Source of the DNA: UBA8752 sp042095055
GTDB lineage: Bacteria > Bacteroidota > Bacteroidia > Flavobacteriales_D > Sanyastnellaceae
Direction of reading: 5' to 3'
NCBI GenBank assembly: GCA_042095055.1
Contig: JBELBZ010000007.1
Coordinates: 1 to 64,000, forward strand
Length of the DNA stretch: 64,000 nt
In this document: positions 60,001-64,000 of the stretch, piece by piece
Layout of the letters: each line of letters begins with the position of its first letter
How positions within the stretch are numbered: position 1 is the stretch's first letter
Notes under the pieces: model-generated
Database searches by the model: none
Told to the model about the DNA's origin: nothing
Seen by the model: only the letters and a program-made list of their open reading frames with translations
Translations under genes and position numbers: made by a program

Positions 60001-61574
60001 TCAAGGGCACAATCGCCGTCAAACCTAAAAGCGTGGCGATGAAGGGTAGCTGTCCCTCCTGAAATGATGAGGGAATCTAAAGGGTCAGCAGAGGATACAA
60101 CGAAGGCGTCGGCTCCTGCGTTTCTGAAAGTACCGTCGCTGATGCGAAAGATGTCTTGGCTGCCATTGGCAGATTCCATGCGCAGACCTTCGCGGTTGTC
60201 TTGGATAATGGGGCGGGTCAGTTCCAATTGGCCGCCCTTGAAAACGACAGCAACGGGCCAGTTGCGCAAGGAACAATCAATGAGCTCCGCATTGCCCAGC
60301 AGTTCCAATCCTACTGGAGTGGTGCTTCCATCCTCCTCGAACCAGCCTCGAATGACACTGTTCTTTATCATCACATTGTCGGCGCCAGCGGCCACCGAAA
60401 GCCCCTGTTGTTTGCCCGCCGTCGCCAAGATTCGAACGCCATCCATTGTAACGTTTGAGGCCGATATCACCACGCCTCCTTCGAAAATGGCTTCGGTAGT
60501 CCTAGAAGGGTCGTCAGCAGCCAAGCCCTGGTTGGGCCCCAAAATTGTGATGGCCTTTGAGATGGTCACCGTCTCCGTGTCATACACCCCTGGCAAAGCC
60601 ACGCGGATGACATCTTCTGCCGCTGCGTTCTGGATGGCCTCTTGAAGAGACATTCCAGGCCATACTTCGAGCTCACCGCTCAACAGGTTTTTTCCGAGCA
60701 GGCTTTCAATTCCAAGGTCTTCGGAAAGAGACTGGGACAAGTCGCCAACGATTTCAGGCGCACACAAGACATAACCCAGGGGATTGCCGTCATATGTCGT
60801 GGTGCCTGTCAGCTGGTGATACAAGCCCGCCTGCATGTCAATGTCGAAATTGAATCCGATTCCTGGATCAACCGTTGTTGTATCAGATTGCACTACAATT
60901 CCTCCAAGGCCGTCACCTTGAGGGCCCTCTAACTTCATTTCCCCCTCGAAGGTTAAAGTCTGGGTCACTTTGTCGGTGTATGCACTTTCCAAAATGCCGA
61001 TGTCACCGAACCCATTTTCTGAGGATGTGAAATTCCGCACTACTGTGTTTTGGCAACTGCTCAAAGCCAAGCCAAATCCACTGCTGGAACCCACAACTTC
61101 GCAGTCTTCAATGAGGTTCGTTCCTGGGCCCTCGAGGCCATTGAGGTCAATTCCTGAAGTGGCGTTGTTGAGCACGCGGACGTTGCGAAGGGTGATGTCT
61201 GTGGCTCCCGGGTCAGAATGGATGCCATAACCCTCGTGGGAAATGTCACTGAGTACAGTGATGTTCTCCAGGGTAATTCCGCTGGAAGACAACAAAATTC
61301 CCCAGCTTGCCGTGTTGCGAATGTCGATGACCGTTCCCCCTCCTGCGTCGCCTTTCAGGGTGAGCGGCTTTTGGATGGACAACGTCTCGTTAAACGTCAA
61401 TGCGTTCAACATCACAACATCGCCGTCTGAAGCTGCTTCAATGGCACCCGCTATGCTCATGTAAGCATCCCCCGTATTGGTGTTTTCTACAGGAAATGTT
61501 TGTGCGCTCAGCTGGATGAGCGAGAGGCTCAAAAGACAGGCAAAAAATGCTCGAAACTGGCAAGAAGGGTCCAT
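57018..61574 (-). CDS. Giant secreted beta-helix and cysteine-repeat protein B, with double dockerin-like tail
   Basis: The largest gene here, 1518 aa. The ATG opens a signal peptide (MDPSCQFRAFFACLLSLSLI ... LSAQ). The N-terminal 570 residues are a beta-helix region homologous to protein A (GITLENITVLSD, SGFGLALSSCQNTVVRN). About 26 copies of the GCTDxxACNYxxxAxxDDGSCxY repeat follow (about 575-1450), in part joined by DCxGxCLNDxDGDGICDEDE calcium-loop linkers. Two dockerin-like units end the protein (CAGDFNEDGVRTASDVLVVL..YGC, DADLDMDGFVTASDVLAML..FGTYC). TAGTTTTA lies 3 bases before the ATG. Predicted extended, disulfide-stabilised surface fibre; function unknown. Confidence 0.8.
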   Translation of the reverse strand: MDPSCQFRAFFACLLSLSLIQLSAQTFPVENTNTGDAYMSIAGAIEAASDGDVVMLNALTFNETLSIQKPLTLKGDAGGGTVIDIRNTASWGILLSSSGITLENITVLSDISHEGYGIHSDPGATDITLRNVRVLNNATSGIDLNGLEGPGTNLIEDCEVVGSSSGFGLALSSCQNTVVRNFTSSENGFGDIGILESAYTDKVTQTLTFEGEMKLEGPQGDGLGGIVVQSDTTTVDPGIGFNFDIDMQAGLYHQLTGTTTYDGNPLGYVLCAPEIVGDLSQSLSEDLGIESLLGKNLLSGELEVWPGMSLQEAIQNAAAEDVIRVALPGVYDTETVTISKAITILGPNQGLAADDPSRTTEAIFEGGVVISASNVTMDGVRILATAGKQQGLSVAAGADNVMIKNSVIRGWFEEDGSTTPVGLELLGNAELIDCSLRNWPVAVVFKGGQLELTRPIIQDNREGLRMESANGSQDIFRISDGTFRNAGADAFVVSSADPLDSLIISGGTATLHRHAFRFDGDCALDISGGTYTLSEEQVIGTDLATRVALCEQNDFSNPVISIDACDDPSAVNYEQCASMNSGNCLYGGCTDENACNYNAAAGAEDGSCEYQSCSGCLNPIACNYNSSATLEAGSCEFNSCRGCTDEQALNYQSSAIYDDGSCLLPGCTNPEADNYDPSANLNNGLCYFYGCTDANACNYDMDANFNLGDCEYDSCSGCLNPRACNYDESAIIDADNCDFTSCRGCTNPDAINYDADATVDDGSCRVFGCTDETATNFNAGAGVEDGSCIYGGCTDQGACNYDAAAGVDAGNCEYTSCAGCAIEGFCNYDPTVLIHDGTTCDYLSCCGDPAASNYDPDILPQLTFGCSYGQSAGMISLEVCNLSFACNFGEDADCEFDSCAGCTNASACNYDASATLSTSTCTYPLELYGNPNVNCAGECNNDANSNGICDEEEVTGCTDALACNYDMQAITDDGTCEFTSCAGCTDNEACNYDASAEINDGSCDYETCAGCMDIEACNYDGAASLDGACIYPNDLYGSDAVDCNGDCLEDADGNGVCDPDEISGCTNAGACNYNALATQDDGTCDFLSCSGCMDNTACNFDAAATNPSNDCDYVSCLGCTDPTACDYNPDATINNSCTYPTETYLNCDGDCLSDTDGDGVCDPLEIGGCDDVTACNFMDTATENDGSCDYISCAGCTNPGACNHVESATINDGSCDYASCQGCTDPEGCNYASGAITDDGSCIYVLDLYNVTNLDCGGECVNDSDNDGICDEDELSACTDPLACNYTASADFDDGSCEYSSCGGCTDPSACNYNSAAQFDDGSCTTPASLYGKDYLNCFGECLNDADGDGICDEDETGCTDATACNYEPGAAIEDGSCTYPEEPYLDCSGGCINDADGDGVCDELELSGCDDPLACNFNTNATDNDGSCVFPETECATCNPDGTVNNNDEDGDGICNEDDVCAGDFNEDGVRTASDVLVVLAAYGCAADCGDADLDMDGFVTASDVLAMLSYFGTYCE
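57300..59840 (-). repeat. Array of about 26 cysteine-rich coding repeats
   Basis: Within giant protein B the DNA encodes consecutive units of roughly 23-45 codons. Each unit has a GC-start, ACNY core, Ala-rich middle and DGSC end. Units vary at most non-cysteine positions, so this is an old protein repeat and not a recent DNA-level tandem array. No direct DNA repeat of CRISPR type is present. Confidence 0.75.
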
Positions 61575-61750
61575 GCTTAAAACTACTGATGAAATCAACG
61601 AGTCTGAAAATATTTCAACTCAGTATTTAGGTTATTAAATAGTCAATATGCTGGCTTAGGTAATTATTATACCGTTTACACAAAATTCTAAATCATCAAA
61701 GTGGAGGTTCACTTGAAAAATGGTACATTCAGGAACCAATACAAATTGTC
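61575..61750. other. AT-rich divergent intergenic region
   Basis: About 175 bases between giant protein B and the mini-tail gene are clearly richer in A and T than the surrounding genes. It contains the TAGTTTTA element for the minus-strand gene and TACAAATTG next to the plus-strand ATG. No small ORF or RNA structure stands out. Confidence 0.4.
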
Positions 61751-62200
61751 ATGCTTAGAATCACCCTTGTTGTGGCCGCTCTTTTCGTAGCGTTTACGTC
61801 ACAAGCACAGTTGTCTCTCAGTGCTACTGCTTACTCAACAAGATGCTCAGGAAGTGCCACAGGGCTGGTTGAGCTCGAGTCTTCTGGTGCTGTTGGCAAC
61901 GTCACCATTTTGACCAATGTCGATCTAACTGCCATGGAAGCCGGGGACTACACGATTTCTGCTGAGGACGAGTCAGGACAGCAAGCTTCTGTGAGCTTTA
62001 CCATTCTTGACCATCCAGCCATGTGCGGTTGCACCTACCCTACTGCCTTTAATTATGACAATACTGCAGAAGTAGACAATGGTTCTTGTGTCTTTTCCTC
62101 AGATCAAAGTTGCCTTGCCGACATTGTCCCCGATGGTATTGTGGGAACCAACGACTTACTCCAGCTTCTGGTAGAGTTTGGAGTGGTGTGTTCAGAATAA
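61751..62200 (+). CDS. Small secreted protein made of one cysteine repeat and one dockerin-like unit
   Basis: Exported 149-aa protein with a signal peptide (MLRITLVVAALFVAFTSQAQ). A short beta-sandwich-like domain (LSATAYSTRCSGSATGLVEL ... AGDYTISAED) is followed by one GCTYPTAFNYDNTAEVDNGSC repeat and one degenerate dockerin-like unit (CLADIVPDGIVGTNDLLQLL..FGVVC) in which two of the loop acidic residues are replaced. It is a miniature of its giant neighbours and is divergent from protein B. Function unknown. Confidence 0.7.
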   Translation: MLRITLVVAALFVAFTSQAQLSLSATAYSTRCSGSATGLVELESSGAVGNVTILTNVDLTAMEAGDYTISAEDESGQQASVSFTILDHPAMCGCTYPTAFNYDNTAEVDNGSCVFSSDQSCLADIVPDGIVGTNDLLQLLVEFGVVCSE

Positions 62201-62225
62201 AGAAAGAGCTTCCCTTACACTGGGC

Positions 62226-62957
62226 TCATTCAGCATCTGAACTAGAAGACATGGTGTGAAAGACGTTTTGTACGTCTTCATCCTCTTCCAATTTCTCAAT
62301 CAACTTCTCGACCTCAAGGGTTTCTTCAGCTCCGAGGGCTTTTGTTGTTGATGGTATGCGGTCAAAACCGGACTCCACAATCTCAATTTCGTCCTCCTCC
62401 AGCTTCTTTTGAATGCCTCCATAGCTTTCAAAAGGACCGTAGATGACGATTGAATCTTCATCCACCCCTATTTCCTCAGCTCCGAAATCGATGAGTTCCA
62501 ACTCGAGCTCCTCGGCATCGCGGCCTTCAGCGGAGATTTTAAAGTGGCAAACATGGGCGAACATGAATTCCACACTTCCGGTGGTTCCCAGGTTGCCGTT
62601 GCATTTGTTGAAATAACTCCGGACGTTGGCCACCGTGCGGTTGTTGTTGTCGGTGGCCGTTTCCACAAATACGGCAATACCGTGGGGGCCATATCCTTCG
62701 AAGGTGACCTGCTTTAGGTCCACTGCATCCTTATCTGTGGCTTTTTTAATGGCCCGCTCGATGTTGTCTTTGGGCATATTGGCCGCCCTGCAATTCTGAA
62801 TGACTGCACGGAGCCGGGCATTCAAGTCGGGGTCAGCAATGCCACCACCTTCCTTGATGGATAAAATGATGTCTTTGTTGAGTCTTGCAAACGTCTTGGA
62901 CATGGCTGCCCAGCGCTTCATCTTTCTCTCCTTCCTGAATTCAAAGGCTCTTCCCAT
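62226..62957 (-). CDS. YebC/PmpR/TACO1 family regulator
   Basis: A 243-aa protein of the YebC family, members of which act as transcriptional regulators or help ribosomes through polyproline stretches. It begins MGRAFEFRKERKMKRWAAM (usual MGRAFEYRKA-K-RW) and continues SKTFARLNKDI, LRAVIQNCRAANMPKDNIERA, FEGYGPHGIAVFVE and NRTVANVRSYFNKCNGNLG. The C-terminus is acidic (KLIEKLEEDEDVQNVFH). The chosen ATG gives the family start. TATCTTAG lies 4 bases upstream. The product is probably cytoplasmic and unrelated to the secreted proteins nearby. Confidence 0.93.
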   Translation of the reverse strand: MGRAFEFRKERKMKRWAAMSKTFARLNKDIILSIKEGGGIADPDLNARLRAVIQNCRAANMPKDNIERAIKKATDKDAVDLKQVTFEGYGPHGIAVFVETATDNNNRTVANVRSYFNKCNGNLGTTGSVEFMFAHVCHFKISAEGRDAEELELELIDFGAEEIGVDEDSIVIYGPFESYGGIQKKLEEDEIEIVESGFDRIPSTTKALGAEETLEVEKLIEKLEEDEDVQNVFHTMSSSSDAE

Positions 62958-63030
62958 ATCGCTAAGATACCTTTGGTTTTTGCAGTGTTGAGACGTAACC
63001 CTGAAGGTATTCACCCCGTATGTGGTGGAA

Positions 63031-63402
63031 ATGTCACGTCAGATGCGCTCCATCCTCTCTTCCTTTCTGTTGGTTTTTATCGCCTTTACTGGCACTGCTC
63101 AAACACCAACCAGCTCAGAGCTGCACCGTCCTTCGTCGTTTGACAACAGCTATGCCGGAACACTGCCCGTGGACGCGCATGCCCGCTTATCGGGTGAAGA
63201 ACGGTTTGGGTTCATCGCCATTTTTGAAGTGCGGGTTGGTCCTGGAGTTGTCAAAACCTTGGAGGTGCGGCAGTATTTCGCGAATGAGGAAATTGCGGTC
63301 CAGGGCTTCATGCGCGTCAAGGCCTCCCTCTCAGGACAGGCCCATTTGGTGCATGTCCATTGGATCTCCCCCACCGAGGGTGGGGTGACCATTGGGAATT
63401 GA
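63031..63402 (+). CDS. Small exported protein of unknown function
   Basis: Unrecognised 123-aa protein with an N-terminal hydrophobic segment (MRSILSSFLLVFIAFTGTAQ) that looks like a signal peptide. The mature part is mixed beta (GFIAIFEVRVGPGVVKTLEV, VQGFMRVKASLSG). Starts at 63031 and 63043 are both possible. It is convergent with the next gene, 6 bases away. I see no catalytic motif. Confidence 0.5.
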   Translation: MSRQMRSILSSFLLVFIAFTGTAQTPTSSELHRPSSFDNSYAGTLPVDAHARLSGEERFGFIAIFEVRVGPGVVKTLEVRQYFANEEIAVQGFMRVKASLSGQAHLVHVHWISPTEGGVTIGN

Positions 63403-63408
63403 CCTAGA

Positions 63409-63777
63409 TTACCTCCTGACCCTCAGCAGGTAGAGGCCCACCAGCACCACAAGAGCGCTCGCTCCAACTGCGAAATACAGAGGGTCGTCGTTTGCTGTGC
63501 TCAGCGTAGCGCCTACACCCAACGTCCCTAGGAACAACAGGACATAAACGAAGTCGGGCACTTTTTCGGTGACCTCTGCCAGCTTTTCGGCGCGTTCCGT
63601 TTTGACCAGACGACTCAGCGCGTCTTGCATGTCTCGGCCATATGCAGGCATCCGCACTTCTGTCCCATCGGTTTCCCGAACGGTGATGAAGTACTTATTG
63701 AACCCTGGCGCCGAGTTGCTGTCTCGCTGCCATTCGGCCTTGATGGCCATTCTACGGGCTTTGTTCTCCTTTAACAT
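63409..63777 (-). CDS. Small membrane protein of unknown function
   Basis: Unrecognised 122-aa protein. The first 70 residues are soluble and charged, with WQRDSNSAPGFNKYFITVRE and MPAYGRDMQDALSRLVKTER. Two hydrophobic helices follow (FVYVLLFLGTLGVGA and FAVGASALVVLVGLYLL), ending in RVRR. The ATG was chosen because GCGATTTG, a weak -7 match, ends 6 bases upstream. No family was recognised. Confidence 0.55.
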   Translation of the reverse strand: MLKENKARRMAIKAEWQRDSNSAPGFNKYFITVRETDGTEVRMPAYGRDMQDALSRLVKTERAEKLAEVTEKVPDFVYVLLFLGTLGVGATLSTANDDPLYFAVGASALVVLVGLYLLRVRR

Positions 63778-63817
63778 GGGTTTCAAATCGCGCGCAAAGA
63801 TGCGCTGAACGATTGAA

Positions 63818-64000
63818 TCATTGGGCCACCCTCACAAGTTCCTTCCGTCGGACTTTTCCGTCGTTCCCCATGCCCGTCAAGATATAGGTCCCTGATGCGC
63901 CATGTTCGAGCTTGAAGTGCGTCTCTCCGCGCACATTTGCAGGGCTTTCGGCAACCACCCTGCCGTTGATGTCCAGCAATTGAATCATTTCACCATGTTG
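63818..64000 (-). CDS. C-terminal end of a secreted protein, T9SS type A sorting domain (partial)
   Basis: The minus strand is open for the last 60 codons of a gene that continues past the window edge, ending at a TGA at 63818. The translation contains MIQLLDINGRVVAESPANV, ASGTYILTGMGNDG and a basic KVRRKELVRVA end. This is the usual shape of a type A T9SS sorting domain (LxDxxGRxV ... GxYxL). The product would therefore be exported; the rest of the protein cannot be seen. Confidence 0.7.
   Translation of the reverse strand, partial: QHGEMIQLLDINGRVVAESPANVRGETHFKLEHGASGTYILTGMGNDGKVRRKELVRVAQ

Noticed and set aside
57018..61574. A CRISPR array or recent DNA satellite in the repeat region
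   Set aside because: The repetition is at the protein level with variable codons and unit lengths; no identical direct repeats with uniform spacers are present.
1..64000. Insertion sequence, prophage or integrative element
   Set aside because: No transposase, integrase, phage structural gene, flanking target duplication or tRNA junction was seen. The large secreted-protein cluster lacks mobility genes.

Overview
The window looks like chromosomal DNA from a free-living, probably marine Bacteroidota, most likely near Flavobacteriales. Four observations support this. Several secreted proteins end in type IX secretion (T9SS) type A or type B sorting domains. Near-matches to the Bacteroidota -7 promoter element TAnnTTTG lie just before many start codons. 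The primary sigma factor has the short (289 aa) Bacteroidota form. The gene content also fits: rpsO-pnp, accD, ABA4-like, GWxTD and CotH families. GC content is above 50% by eye. There is no tRNA, rRNA, insertion sequence, phage gene or CRISPR array that I can see.

Layout. 0-9 kb: alanine dehydrogenase, then a run of large secreted proteins (phosphodiesterase-like, GH16 glucanase, CotH kinase) with a small methyltransferase between them. 9-22 kb: housekeeping and small enzymes (ABA4-like, adenosine deaminase, FemAB-like, ABM monooxygenase, GWxTD protein, glycosyltransferase, ComEC, HMG-CoA lyase, ZIP transporter), mostly divergent or tail-to-tail. 22-28 kb: a SiaB/SiaC kinase and phospho-target pair, a large ABC transporter and a beta-helix lipoprotein. 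28-37 kb: core information-processing and envelope genes (alkA-like, rpoD, pnp, rpsO, accD, an Omp85 protein, a TrmH methyltransferase, an acyltransferase, a DEAD-box helicase). 38-44 kb: 3-hydroxyacyl-CoA dehydrogenase, a MopE-motif secreted protein, and a translationally coupled sugar importer / GHMP kinase / nucleotidyltransferase operon. 44-47.5 kb: two paralogous heme/copper monooxygenase-like secreted proteins flanking a thioredoxin-fold protein. 47.5-50.6 kb: NlpC/P60 peptidase, thiolase, a possible structured RNA, and an RluA-like protein. 50.6-62.2 kb: a cluster of very large secreted proteins with cysteine-rich repeats. 62.2-64 kb: a YebC/TACO1 regulator, small unknown proteins, and the tail of a T9SS cargo protein.

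The most unusual theme is a family of C-terminal tails. Eight secreted proteins of unrelated catalytic or structural type end in one or two cysteine-bracketed, dockerin-like calcium-loop units of the form C-x-DLNGDG-x-DLL-LL-FG-C, instead of a recognised T9SS domain. Four other proteins here do carry T9SS domains. In the paralogous pair at 44.0 and 46.0 kb the same enzyme body carries the two different tails. Five of the eight also contain a GCTD-ACNY-DGSC cysteine repeat: about 26 copies in one giant protein, 10 in its neighbour and single copies elsewhere. I infer a modular surface-display or assembly system whose receptor is not in this window.

The gene arrangement is very tight. At least seven convergent pairs overlap at their 3' ends, one divergent pair shares a CATG for both start codons, and in more than ten genes the -7 element ends 3-9 nt before the start codon, which predicts leaderless or near-leaderless mRNAs.
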